Part shown: positions 22,865-35,744 of the stretch, one piece after another | Numbering within the stretch: position 1 is the stretch's first letter | Layout of the letters: each line of letters starts with the position of its first letter | NCBI RefSeq assembly: GCF_963966145.1 | Contig: NC_091052.1 | Span: 14,880,001 to 14,944,000, forward strand | Direction of reading: 5' to 3' | DNA from: Tenebrio molitor | Lineage: Eukaryota > Arthropoda > Insecta > Coleoptera > Tenebrionidae | Length of the DNA stretch: 64,000 nt | Program-made: the position numbers and the translations under genes | Notes under the pieces: generated by a model | The model's input: the letters and a program-made list of their open reading frames with translations, nothing else | Databases searched by the model: none | Told to the model about the DNA's origin: nothing

Positions 22865-24690
22865 AAACTTTTGAGAGGTACATTGCTATGTACCTCTCTG
22901 CATTCGCTTTGCACCGATTTATCTAAATAATAGTTGCAACGGGTTCAAATTTTGAGAAGGAAAGAACCCATATCTTCTTCGCTACACTTCAAAATTACCT
23001 AACTGTGGCGATTCATTTTTAGATTCAGGTTCAAATGCTTTTGTGACATTGAAAATTATTTTGGAGGTACCACCCAATGTACCATTCCACGCATTGTTGC
23101 TTTTGAACATCTGTTAAAATAAGGGGTAGCAGCAAAATTACTTTGACGCCTAAATTATCGAGCAAGATGTTGTTAATACTAGTCATTGTAGCACCCAGGG
23201 TACTTCTTATGATTATGTAGATGACTCGGTTATCATTTTGTACCATTCTTTAGTCAGTAGAATTTGATCGTCCTTCACGTGAAGCGTCGTTAAATGTTAA
23301 TTTCGTTGTTTTATACAGTTCCTTGGGAAAGTACTTCCTTGGTAAAAGGCGAACGAAGCCTTTTGATGCAGATTTTCAAGGCGAGAATTTTTAAAATCAC
23401 TTATTTAAAAAATTGTAGAAAACTAACGCTGACAGTTATTGAACATTTCATTCACAGGGTACATTGCTATGTACCCTTCTGCATTCGTATTACATTGATC
23501 ATTATTAAAGAATAGTTGCAACGGGTTCAAATTTTGAGAAGAAAAGAACCTACAGCTTCGTGTGGCGATTCATTTTTAGATTCAAGTTCAAATGCTTTTA
23601 TCACATTGAAGACTATTTTGGAGGTACCACCTAATGTACCATTCCACGCATTGTTGCTTTTGAACATCTGTTAAAATAAGGGGTACTTAGAAGCAAAAAA
23701 TTATTTTGACTCCTAAATTATCGAACAAGATGTTAATACTAGTCAATTTAGTACCCAAGGTACTTCTTATGATTATGTAGATGACTCGGTTATCATTTTG
23801 TACCATTCTTTAGTCAGTAGAATTTGATCGTCCATCACGTGAAGCCATCACGTGAAGCGTCGTTAAATGAAACAAGTTAATTTCGTTGTTATAAACAGTT
23901 CCTTGGGAAAGTACTGCGTTGGTAAAATGCGAACGAAGCCTTTTCATGCAGATTTTCAAAGAGATAATTTTTAAAATCACTTTAAATGGATATCTATCAC
24001 GCAACACTTATTTAAAAAAATTGTAGAAAACTAACGCTGACAGTCATTGCAAAGAAATGATAGCTGTCATTGTACGAAAGAATGAACATTTCATTCACAT
24101 TACATTGATTATTATTAAAGAATAGTTGCAACGGCTTCAAATTTTGAGAAGGAAAGAACCTTCGTGTGGCGATTCATTTTTAGACTCAAGTTCAAATGCT
24201 TTTGTCACATTGAAGACTGTTTTGGAGGTACCACCCAATGTACCATTGCACGCGTTGTTTCTTTTTGAACACCTTTTACAATAAGGGGTACTTAGAAGCA
24301 AAAAATTTCCATCGAGGAAGATGTTGCTAATACTAGTCATCCTAGTACCTGAGGTACTTCTTATGATTATGTAGATGACTCGGTTATCACTTTGTGTCAG
24401 TAGAATTTGATCATCCTTCACATGAAGCGTCGTTAAATGAAACAAATTAATTTCTTTGTATTAGTTGTATACAGTTCGTTGAGAAAGTACTTCGTTGGTA
24501 CAAGGCGAACGAAGCCTTTTGTTGCAGATTTGCAAGGATATAATTTTTAAAATCACTCTAATTGGACAGCTACTACGCAACACTTGTTTAAGAAAAATTG
24601 TAGGAAACTAACGCTGACAGTTATTGCAACGAAATGATAACTGTCAATGTACGAAAGAATGAACATTTCATTCACAGTCTATTTAATTCT
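22865..24690. repeat. Three tandem copies of a ~0.6-kb unit
   Basis: The anchor TAGTTGCAACGGGTTCAAAT (G to C change in copy 3) occurs at 22931, 23513 and 24123, giving steps of 582 and 610 bp. Units share GGCGATTCATTTTTAGA, TTTTGGAGGTACCACC, TGATTATGTAGATGACTCGG, AATTTGATCGTCC and GTGAAGCGTCGTTAAATG. Copies 1 and 2 begin with a perfect palindrome (22873-22898 and 23456-23477) that copy 3 lacks. Short minus-strand open frames in all three are not alike enough to be coding. Confidence 0.85.
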
Positions 24691-25727
24691 GTGCATGCGT
24701 TAATACCCAGATTACACTAAAAGTTTCTATAATCTAGTCAAACAAATGTTATTTGTAAAATATTTTTGTTTTCCATTATTCAGGATTCAGGATTATTCAT
24801 CATTCATTTGATGGAACTAGTCAACAAAAGTAAAAAAACACTGTTTTTGGGGTACCTACTAATAACAAGAATTTTGAAACATTCAGAATTTTGATCAGTA
24901 CTAGAAAATCACAAATCAAGTATTATCTTTTTTAATTTAAGGGCTAGGAAGAATCGCAAGGTGTCAAGTCGGTACAGTGAGGAGGATGTTGTGACAATTT
25001 TACTTCTGAAGCTTCCAAAAATTGTGCAGTAAAAGTGTAGCTTGGCATGGTGCAAATGTTTCTCACTTTCAGAACGCCGTTAACTGCAAAAAGATTTTTG
25101 CATTATCCCTACACTTCTAGATTGCTTCATATTGACTAGATCAGAGTATGCTGGAAATTCCCATTGTCGCAATTCAGATCTAAATCAAATCTATAAATTT
25201 CACGGTGAGGTATTTTTTAGAAGTACCTTCATCTTATTTTGTTAGAGCTTCTTTCTACCATTTGATGCATTGCGACTCTAGAATATTTCTTAAATCTAAT
25301 GGCGATTAGGTTATTTTCTGTCATTCTTAGAACAAATCTCCTCTAAGTGAAACCTTCTTCCAGTTGTAAAAAAATATGTTTTATTCTATACAGTTAATTA
25401 CAAGAATAATAAGAATCTATTTGCCAAAAAGGTCATCCTTCATAAGCAATTTAACAAAAAAAAAAACATGCATCTGAACATCAGATAAAACAAGAACTTT
25501 TATTAACATACATTTATCCAAGTTCTTTCAACACTTCCAAACACCAATGAGAGCGATACCCTCAAGAGGTTACATCGTTAACGGATAATAACATCGATTG
25601 TAATTTACATAACGAACAATTAAAAATATCATAATCGTTAGCAAAATTATTAATTGCTCTAGTTAGTTTAATTTGTTTAATTATAAATAATATAATTTTT
25701 TTGGAATTTTTATTTTATAATTATACG

Positions 25728-25828
25728 GTGGCCCCACTACGATGAAAGCGGGGTCATCATTTGATCAGTGAAGTTAAGCAGTAAGGAGTGTGGTGCCGTG
25801 TTTGGATGGGTGACCGCCGGGAAACGAA
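25728..25828 (+). pseudogene. 5S rRNA-derived sequence (pseudogene or head of a 5S-type SINE)
   Basis: Runs of 5S rRNA are recognisable in order: CACTACGATGAAAGC near the start, GATCAGTGAAGTTAAGCAG at 25763-25781 (the A-box region), and TTGGATGGGTGACCGCC at 25802-25818 (the intermediate/C-box region), followed by GGGAAACG. The 5' end and the segment between the boxes have drifted, and the normal 3' closing stem is missing. The downstream sequence is AT-rich. A 5S-headed SINE or a dispersed dead 5S copy both fit. A functional 5S gene is unlikely because of the lost 3' end. Confidence 0.75.
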
Positions 25829-28599
25829 ACTTCAATACTTCATAATTTCATTATTGAATCTAGTATTGTGGATGTCTTGTACAAAGTGGGCGTACAGCAA
25901 AATAAACGATAATATAAAAAATTATGCTTTCAAAGGAATTGTCATTACTTGATAAAAATGCCCGTAATGATAAATAAATCCGGGCTCAATGCTGTGCCAC
26001 CTTCATTGAAATAATTAATCGGTTCTAATCTTTAATTCTCGATGACAAAGCGTTCAGTTAGAGAATTAATTTCTTATCGGTGTTGTATGAACGCCTTCGA
26101 CGCGAAAACTTCCAATAAAAACACCCAGCCAGGTGTAGATTATTTGAATTTTTTTCGTCACCGAGTAGAATCTTTGATTTCTATTTTGTCATCGCTGACC
26201 CGAAATCGCTATTAAACCGTTGCCCATTATCACCACCGTAATCGCTCCCATAAAACCACCTTTACCATCCGCGAGAATTCTTTTGTAGCGGGCATGGTAC
26301 AATTGAAATTAATTGCCGTTTCATTTATCCTCACCTTGTTGTCATAGCGCTAAGTGCCGTGTCGCATCCGCATCTGACGCAAAGTACCACCGTCTAATGG
26401 TACTAGTTCGGCGCGTTTGGTACTCCGAGCTGGGGACGATTAAACTGTCCCAATTAAAAATTATAATCCCATCTATCAATCGGCAACCGAAGCAAAACAA
26501 ATTATCGCACCGATCACATACACCGGCAGGAACTACCGAGACCCACACGCACAGAAACAGGAGATTAACCCGACAAGTCTATCAATCACACGAATACGCC
26601 GACGAACAGGGCAAAGGATCCCTCGTACCCCACGATCCGCCAACAAAAAAAATTCAAAACTAGTCGCCACTTAAAGCTGAAATCATTTCGTTGTGATGGT
26701 GTGTTGCGTCTATGTCCTCGCGCAATCGCGTAAATCTACCCTAACATCAAACATTTATGTGCGTAAAGGTAGCGGCTGTCGTGATCCGCAAGCGCAACAA
26801 ACAAAATCAAATCCAGTCGGTATTTAAAATTGTGACAGTTTAATTAATTGCGGTACGTTGCGTTTATGTAAAAATTGTAAATGTAGAAAAAATGTTGAAA
26901 AATTTCAGCGCCAACTTGGACCCCACACAAATAAGAAAAAATGTTCAAAATTGGATTATCGTCTAGGCGATTTGTTTGCGCCCGTGTCTAGGCAATCTGT
27001 GTCAATAATTGATTTATTTTATTGTTTATAAAAATCCAACCCACTTGTGTCGTAATATGCTTTTCATAATTTAAAACACAGGACAGTCAAAGCTTCGCTT
27101 AGCAAATTTAAATGCAAATTAAAATGTGGTATTTTCAATTAAGAAATTAAATGTAAATCTAGAACAATACCAGTTAATCTAATTTTAATTCGGACAAATT
27201 CACACCTAGGCCCGTCCAGTTGATGGTTTTGGAAAAAGTTGTTCAGATTAATTATTTTGTATCGACGAAACTTTGTAATCGGGTAAACAATTATCAAAGC
27301 AATTTGGAGGAGAGTGAATCGATAACGCTAATGAAAATGGCTGGTTTAATCGAATTGTTTAGAATAGCATATCGCGTGATCTGTGCCATTTTAAAATCCA
27401 AACACCTGTCCCAGCACTTAGACTCCTGTGTGGACTCTTTGTAACGTAACGTAACGTTCATGAACTTCAATAGACCATAAAAGATTTATTTATCTGTGCG
27501 TAAATCAAAACAAATATGCTTCGAGTGCCAAGAGTTAAATCCGCGCAGTAGTTTTTCGAAAAACCGAAATAAATCGCAGTCGCGGTTTCTTGAACCCAAA
27601 AAGGTCCAAATTAATTTTGGAAATTGTTGGAGCCGTCGCGTGACTAGAGGGACGGTTCCAGGTTAATGACTTATTTTAGGGGTAATAAATCTTTCCCTAA
27701 TTGATTCTATTTCCCCGAGTGTTTAATTTTTCCTGTGCGGGTCATACAATAAAAATGCAGTCGGCTAAGTGGACAATCTGGGTATTCGGGGTTGCGCAAA
27801 AGTCTTCGTTTTGGGCGGCTTTGTCGGCGCGTTATCCGCGACTCGAATTAATTATCTGAAGAACTGTTAACATCTCGACAAACAAGAATACGCATGAGGT
27901 CCATACATCACATTTATTGTTGCAACCTGTGAAATCTTGGGACGCGTTAATCGAAGCCCGAATGTCCATCGGTGGACCTACCGGGCCGCCGACACAGAAC
28001 GCACCATCAATCACTCAAAGAGTTGAAACAAAGCGGATAAAAGCAGCGGGAAATACGAACTATGAGCCTCTAACGAGACCATGCTTAGCGAAAGACTGAG
28101 CATTGTACGCCGCTTTTTATTCAATACAAAAACTATTACAGAAGATTTCATAAATAGATGATTTATTATTTGTTGCAGACGTCGAGGTGCATTGTTTCAC
28201 CAGCTCGCATCTAAGAATTAAATAGTGGCGACGTTAAAATCTCGGTGGCGAATGTTCGAGTGACGTTCGCCTCGAATATTTTACGGATAGGTCTTTCAGA
28301 TCGTGACGTCTACCGTACATAATTAATCAAATTCAGTCCTGAAGGAAGCGAAACAATGGAGGCAGATATACAAGCCGGAAATTTTTCGCGACTTGGACGC
28401 ATCAGGATTTCGTAAATTATTATTGTTCGAGACTTGTGCCCCGCTAACGACTTGTTAAAGGGTTTTTAATGTCATGTGATTTTGTTCGTTTAATTATGCA
28501 GGAAGTCGATGCATTTATCGAAACAAGCGTTGCGTCATATTCATTTTTTCCTTGAGGAAAACAACGATGTGTTCCGTGTGTGCGAATCGAACACGCGGG

Positions 28600-30150
28600 A
28601 CGTGCGTTCTATTAGATAATTTGTGTCACCTTGTCACATCTCATCACAAACTTCCTGAGCCGAAGATTATTGTGGCGGTCTAGGACTGAATCGCTTAAGT
28701 GTGTTTTAATCGTCCCACTTTCAAAAGAATCGACCAACTAAACGTGAACTTTGACACCACAAATTCAATAACAGAGGTTATCTGGTCTCATCTAATCACA
28801 TTCGTACCTTATAGCTTGCTTGTAAAAATTGTCAATGAGATTTTTCCAAATATGTATGTAGTTTCGGAGCAAGAGGAGACAACAAAAAGTAGCTTTGCAT
28901 TTTTAATTCGTCTCAATTAGAAAATCGTTCTCACATTTCATCACAAACTCTCCGAACGCTTCGTCGAAGAATATGTATTTTCATTTATTTCAATGGTTTC
29001 TCAAATGCATTTAACCCAAAGAAAATAACAAAAAGTAGCGTTTCTTTTTAATTCGTCAACTTCTCAATTAGAAAATGATTGTCACATCTCATCACAAACT
29101 CTCCGAACGCTCCGTCGACTGTCATTTTATTTCGTTTAAACTTCTTTCAATTGTTTGTCAAATGTAATTAGTTGCAAAATGACTGAACAACTGAGGCTAT
29201 TTTTGTCTAGTGAGAGCGAGCTTTATATTGTTGCAATACGAAAATTTCCATATAAAATTAAAAATGAACTTTAAACTCCTTGAAACTACGAATTAAGTAA
29301 TAAAGGTTGTCTGGTCTTATCTAATCAAAGTTGTACTTTATACCTTGGTTTTTTTCATGAAGTATAAGAGAAGAAAAAATAATGAAACGTAGCCTTTCGT
29401 TGATATTTTTAATTCATACACCATTCACTTCACAATTTTACTTTGTCAAATCTCATCACAAACTTCCCGAGCGGTCTGTCAAACAGTTATTTACAAAAAT
29501 GGAATAATTCGCATTCGTTTTCTAATTATTTTTGGTAATTGGAAATGGGACAATTTTTTTAATGAGATTTTTATTTGAATTTTGGGCTGATAAGAATTAA
29601 AAAAAGAAAGAAACACTAACGAGTGACTGTTTATTAATAGACTCATCACAAACTTTTTCTATCAAAAATGAATGGTGCTGATCAAGGATTAAATTGCAGT
29701 GTTTCACTCATCTCTTTTGGATGAATATTTAATTGAGTAATTAAAGCAGTTTTGTCTAGTCAGAGCAAGCATCACATTCTTGAAATAGAAAAATAGTCAA
29801 CTTGTAGAATATGATGTAAAATGAATTTCAAAAGCACAGGTTTAATAGTTTACAGATCTATAATGAGAAACATTGTAAGAAAATATTTAACAGCAAACTG
29901 TCAATAACATTTTGATTTTTTTAATAACAATAACACTAAAGAAGAAATATTTGCTTTCAACTAGATAATTCGTGTTAGAACTCGTCACAAACTTACATCG
30001 AGCGTCATTTTCCACATTCCTTTCACATTTTATCAAAAATCTTGTATCAATCCTTAGTCATGTTTAATTACAAGAGAAGCGATCTGAGAAACATTCCATA
30101 ACGTTGCCTGATGAGAACGAGCATTGTATTGTTGAGGTGCAAAACTTTAC
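28600..30150. repeat. Degenerate array marked by CATCTCATCACAAACT words
   Basis: GTCACATCTCATCACAAACTYYCYGAGC or close forms occur near 28634, 28935, 29090, 29445, 29640 and 29985, usually followed by GAACGCTYCGTCGA-like sequence. Other shared blocks are GGTTATCTGGTCTCATCTAATCA (28776) versus GGTTGTCTGGTCTTATCTAATCA (29306), and GTCTAGTGAGAGCGAGC (29205) versus GTCTAGTCAGAGCAAGC (29753). Steps are irregular, 150-360 bp. Confidence 0.6.
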
Positions 30151-30257
30151 AATAATTAAATGGCTTTCTCTATTTATGTATATTAATTCTGCAGAGCGAA
30201 CACAGTGGTTTAATCTCGAACTAGTCTCTCAAAAAGAAAATGTTTTAAAAATCAAAT

Positions 30258-30705
30258 TTTTAGGCACCGAAACAGTAATTTTACGTACTCACAAGCGGAC
30301 GAAAAGTGATTGTTTTTCGGACACACTTTTTCGGACTCTGACCGTGGCGCCATCTGTTGGTCTGTTTAGTAGTTGTAACCGACAAAACCCATAATTGTCC
30401 TGTCACCATAAGTTATGTAAATAAGCAATTATTTTATTGCAAATAGTAAATTGCTAGTTTTGTTGACAAGCTGATAACAAATAGAACTATTAAAAAAATT
30501 GTTAATATGTAGATATTAATAAAATTATTTAGAGATTTGGAAAAGGAAAATACAAATAATTTGTCATTTTTCCAGTGATGTCTTTTGCTTTGTGGTTCGT
30601 GCCGTCGCCTAAAAAAATTAATGTGAACCTCGACCCAAAAATGCCTCGGCTGCGCCTCGGCCAGGAAGATGCACTTTTTAGTCTTGATACAGAAATAACA
30701 ATTTT
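30258..30705 (+). mobile_element. ~450-bp dispersed element, copy A
   Basis: Shares with copies B (33413-33893) and C (37361-37797, inverted) the ordered blocks TCACAAGCGGACGAAA, TTTTTCGGAC.CACTTTTTCG, GACCGTGGCGCCATCTGTTGG, CTGTCACCATAA, TTTTGCTTTGTGGTTCGTGC, CCTCGGCTGCGCCTCGGCC, GATGCACTTTTT and CTTGATAC. No open frame is conserved among copies, so it looks non-autonomous. I see no terminal inverted repeats or poly-A tail, so the class is unknown. Confidence 0.75.
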
Positions 30706-33005
30706 CGATAGATCAAGTTATTAAAACAGCTTTGCAAATCGCGTATTAAAAAATGTATTTGAATGTGTAAATCCGCTACATAAATAGCTTTATCCTGTTA
30801 TGAGTTTACACTTTCCGCTCATATCTTTTATGGTCTACTTAAGCCTGAAATAATTACTTCAATTAATCAGTGATAAAAGAAAATGCTTGTTGAAATACTA
30901 GTCTGACATTATGGCTCGCAAATAGGCCATCAATAACGTGACGTCACACGTTTTTTCCTATCGCGACGAATTTTCATATTTTTATTGAACACAGTTAGTC
31001 CAATTAAGCGAAAAACTTGCGCGTCACAGTTCCCCAAAGATGTGAAAAAATCGTCCCAACAAATTGAATTTCTCGGATATTGTAATTTGCGTCTTGTCAC
31101 GGACAGTTTAAAAGTATTAGTAAAAAAATAATACATACTTATTTAGTTGTTTTGAAATTAATTAATGTGGCTGCGGCCCGCGTTTGATTTACGATATTCA
31201 GATATTCAAAATTATCAAGCTTTTAACGATTCACCCTCCCGGCGCGATCATCGCTCGAGCTGGGGGAAAGGGAGGACACATCAAGAGGAAATAGACAGAC
31301 AGTTATAAATGGATAGAAAAATTATCAGAGCATTTCTTATTCGATCCAAACACTATACAAACATTGCATTAACCCATACCATCCTCAAAAATGGAATTCT
31401 TTTTTAAATTGCCATTTGCCATCCACCCCCGGATCCCGGATCGCGTCACACGTGCCATCCAAGGCGGAAAACAGGACCGGACTCGACGATTCGCCGCCCA
31501 CGTGCGAAGCCGCCTGTCAGTCACTTGTCACACAACTCTGATGACCCCGCTGTTGAGGTCGAAACACTTTATCGTCTCAAAATTCAGTCTTGACGTCACC
31601 TCTCGAAATTCTCACAGCTTCGAATTTACATTAACACAACAATGGCGACTTTTTCGCTTTTACATCACTTATCAACCGACAGATATTAATGGACTTGCGG
31701 CAACAATTAGATAAGTGTGTTTATTCAATTTCATAAAAATCCAAGTAAACAGTCGGTCGGACCAATTCGCCGGTCTTATCGTCCAACAAATTTAGAACTG
31801 TTTGGTAATGCTGCTAATAATAAGAATGTTGTCAGACAGTAGGTTACCGTGACTTGTGCCCTAAGTGAGGTATAAATCCGGGAGTTATTAAATAAATCAA
31901 GGCGGACATATTTTAAGTTGTCAGGGTAGGACAGTGCAAAAATTGCTCGTTATTCATTCAGTTGTGGAGATCTGGGTGATGGATGTGGGGGCGGCACGCA
32001 AATCGCGGCGATCGATGGGACAAATCGAGGAAACGGTTGTCGAGCGTGGTCGAGCAGCGTCGACCGGTGTGGATCTTGATGGAGCGCGAGCGTGCACTCG
32101 AAGCGAATGCGGCGATAATTTATTCACATACCTGTTGTTTGGATATTTAAAAATTCAAGACTGTTTTAATCCGAAACGTATAAGAATCCAGTGCCATAAA
32201 TCTTGGTGTGACCTCGTAAATTACAAACAGTTGTAGTTAAATATTCCAGATTATAAATAACTGGATACGATAGGCTCGAGTCTCTTATAAAAAGCGTTTT
32301 CTAATACCTGACTTTGCGGAGAGCTCGTTTCCATGTCGGCCCCGCCGTTCGCTTTGCTAAACATAAAAATTAATCAATTTCTAATTATGCGACAAGAGGA
32401 CATAAATCTCGTCGCAGACGTACGGAATTATTGTTGTGGAAATATTCGAGAAGCATCCGCGGCATCCCTAATGGCCCGTCGGCCCGAAATAAAACACAAA
32501 ATTGCATCCGAATTATTTATCGCCTTTTAGATAACCGGCAGCGGTCAATGTCGATAGATCGGCGCGATCCAGCGGCCGCGTAACGCAAATTACAAGCACA
32601 TTTGCAGGATTAGACACACAATAACTCGATTTTGCAGGGAGGTTTAGACGGCGCCTCTTAACGACCGTGCACTCCGCAGATTGCTTCTGGTAGCCACCTT
32701 ATCGACCCGAGATAACGACACATTTCGCGCTTGTAAATCACTTTTGCTCAGGTCGATTCCGATGTTTTCCTCGATTTCCACCGAGGTGTCGACGATTCGT
32801 TCGTAATTTATGCATCTGACATAACAAATAACAGGTTGGTTTACGTTTTAGATCGTACCGGAGGCTGTGCGCTATTGCGGTATTTATTTTTACATAACTG
32901 TCAAGACGGTGAAATATTGGGATTTTCAACAGAACGGTGATTTATCTGAGAAAAATTAACACCGATTAATTTATGGTGTTTTTGGGGAATTATTAATTGC
33001 GGTAG

Positions 33006-33140
33006 CTACGGCGACCATCTACAAGAAGAAATGTTGGTGCGGCCAGCCCGACGTCAAGGTCCTGACGGCATACTTGCGCTCGTGTAGGTAAACATCCTTG
33101 AGATCCTTACAAGCCTTTGAATGCAAGCGGAGGCTGGAGA
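33006..33140. other. Unexplained GC-rich, exon-like and hairpin-forming segment
   Basis: An island of coding-like composition in AT-rich intron. In one + frame it reads ATIYKKKCWCGQPDVK and on to RSCR, followed by TAG|GTAAAC, a good donor at 33088, with a possible acceptor CGGTAG just before. Downstream, CATCCTT (33093-33099) can pair with AAGGATG (33141-33147). The words TGTAGG(T/C)AAACATCCTTGA recur at 34795. It is not recognised as any family. Confidence 0.25.
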
Positions 33141-33412
33141 AAGGATGTGGGAATTAAAGGTGACCCCGCACCTGAAATTTATTCTCATTACTCTGCTATC
33201 TACTAATAAGGACAAAAATGGAAATTTTCACAAAAATACTATTACAGTTATAACAAATGGCACAATTTTAGAATTCTAAATTCCAACATTTTATTGTGAT
33301 GAGAACAGATTTCTTTCTAATTTTAAGAAAATAAAATAATCCCTTAAGGGCAATGTATATAACTTACAAGCACTTAATCCCAGTCATTTTTTTATCAAAA
33401 ATATCAAAAAAA

Positions 33413-33893
33413 AATTTTAGACACCCTTAATGAAAACGGTGATTTTACGTATTCACAAGCGGACGAAACGTAACTATTTTTCGGACGCACTTTTTCGAAC
33501 GGTGACCGTGAAGCCATCTGTTGATCTGTTTAGTAAGTTATCAACGAAACCGACAAAACCGATAATTGTTCTGTCACCATAAATTATGTAAATGAGTAAT
33601 TGTATTGCAGATAGTAAATTTGTAGTTTTGTTGGCAAATTCCTACCAAATACCTACTATAAAAAATCATTGTTAATACGAATTAAAAAATTTATCTAATT
33701 GAAAAAGGTAGATACAAAATAAATTTGTCTTTTGCTTTGTAGTTCGTGCGGTCGCCTAAAAACTTTAACGTGCAGCTCTCTGCCAAAAAGTGCCTTTTGT
33801 CCTTGCCTGTTTTCTAGCCTCGGCTGCGCCTCGGCCAGAAAACTAAGTCTCGGAAGAAAAAGATGCACTTTTTGACCTTGATACACAAATAAC
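33413..33893 (+). mobile_element. ~450-bp dispersed element, copy B
   Basis: Direct-orientation copy of the element at 30258-30705, with the same block order and a slightly longer 3' part (extra sequence around the CCTCGGCTGCGCCTCGGCC word). It ends TTTGACCTTGATACACAAATAAC. No coding capacity. Confidence 0.75.
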
Positions 33894-35744
33894 TATAAGT
33901 CTGATTAAAAAGAGGAAAACACGATATTTTCTGATGTTATAAAAACATAAAGGCCAAAAAAGGAAATTATCATAGGAATTATTTTAGGTACAAAATATAG
34001 AACGTATTTATTATATTTATTATATTACCTATATTTTTTTTAAATTAAAAATAAGACAAAACATTTTAGTTTTATGTTTTTATAAAATAATGTAATTGAA
34101 AGATGCAGTTGGGAGTTCTATAAACAATGTACAAATTATAAACAAATTTTAAGAAACTCTAAGATACAGTGCACAAATTTATAATAAAGAAAAGATATTG
34201 AAATATTTTTTTCTAATAGATAGATTCAACTGAAGGAACCAGATAAATGAAAGTGAAATGCTTTGATCTCTCTCCTTTTTTCATATATTTTTTTTTATAT
34301 AATAACTTGGTACATAATAATTTCAAAGGATGTAATACACAGATGTGGGAAAAAATGAAATGAAATATTGTTTCAAATTTTGAAGATGCTGTTACAAAAA
34401 ATCAAATTTCCTCAAACAACACTTACCTAATGTTGCATGTACATTTTTTAATGATTTGGGAAACATTTTTGAGAAACGGTAGAAAATATTTTGATGAGAA
34501 TGAAAAGAAAGAATAAAGAAAACTGTAAAGAAATGAACGGCTCCAAAGGACCTTTTTTGTCGCAAAATTATTTGCCGCATTTGTTGAATTAAAGTGGACA
34601 ATTATTCACGAGATAACAAAAGTGTCCACAAATAAGAAATGAGATTAACGACTTCTGTTTCTCCTTCGACTATTTTTTAAATTTTTTTGAAGATTTTGCC
34701 ACAGAAATTTCTGTTTTCTTTCAAGCATGATTCACTATTATTTATTTCACCTGGGCGTATGATTGAAGATCTTGTCGGAGACATTTTTCCTGTGTAGGCA
34801 AACATCCTTGAAATTGAAATTAATCTGTGGAACTATTCAAGTTAATCTGTGACGCAGGTAGCATCGAAGAAAAGCAACAGAAATATTTTTTGACGCTTTA
34901 ACTGTTCTCCTTTACTTGGTGATAAACGATCCGAAAAAATTAGCCATCAGCGTTAAGGTCCGCCGACAGTCTCACCAACTCCATTTTCGCTTTCGGTGCG
35001 CCTTATTGTCCCTCCATCCATTATGCAAGACAGGTCCGGCGTTTGAGAGAGCCGTTCAAGGTGCCCGACTTCCTCTATTGAATATTCGGCAAAACGTGCC
35101 GATTCCCAATTCAAAAACGTGAATTTTACTTTCAAGTAGTCTCTATATTTAGCAGCATCTTCGAGGGACCTTGAAGAAATTTGACTAAAGGAGTTACAAG
35201 AGAGAAATTTGCATAGGAAACAAGGTTAAACCCTTGCAAAAGAGCGCGGCTAAATGTCCTGACATCAGTCGTGTTACCTTTAATTTATGACCCATAGCTA
35301 TTATGATAAATAATGTCTTGTTATTTCCATTGAGACAGAGCAATTGTGTTTTAGGTAAAAGGATTGCTCGTAGGTAATGGCCGAGGATAATACTTTCAAA
35401 ATGATGGACTCCCTACAAATTTAAACTTATTTACCGTCACGACTTAAAATGACCCAGACTGGGTAATTTATCGCCCCGGCACAACCCCCGTTTCACTCAA
35501 AACTCCGATAGCCTCACTCGATCCACTTTACGCCGACTGAAATCACTCTTTTTATGCTAATCCCTCAACTAATTATCCTAATTTACAACTTCTCTCAACA
35601 ATTTTAATTAGTTCCTACTTACCTCTTATAATTACAACTCATTAACCACTGGCATAATCACAAATTATGTCGACACCTCCTTTTGTATCGGTAGAAATAT
35701 GAGCCGTGAATAATTTGCATGAGCAGCCCCTATCAATCACTCGT

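Noticed and set aside
22931..22950. GGGTTCAAAT resembles a tRNA B box
   Set aside because: No A box, anticodon stem or acceptor stem around it; it is part of the 0.6-kb tandem unit.
31934..32236. 100-codon + frame in the Scr intron
   Set aside because: No domain or conserved motif, and composition shifts halfway through; not supportable as an exon.
33089..33105. GTAAACATCCTTGA resembles vertebrate miR-30
   Set aside because: miR-30 is not known in insects and the opposite arm does not contain the expected partner GATGTTTAC, so I treat it as coincidence.
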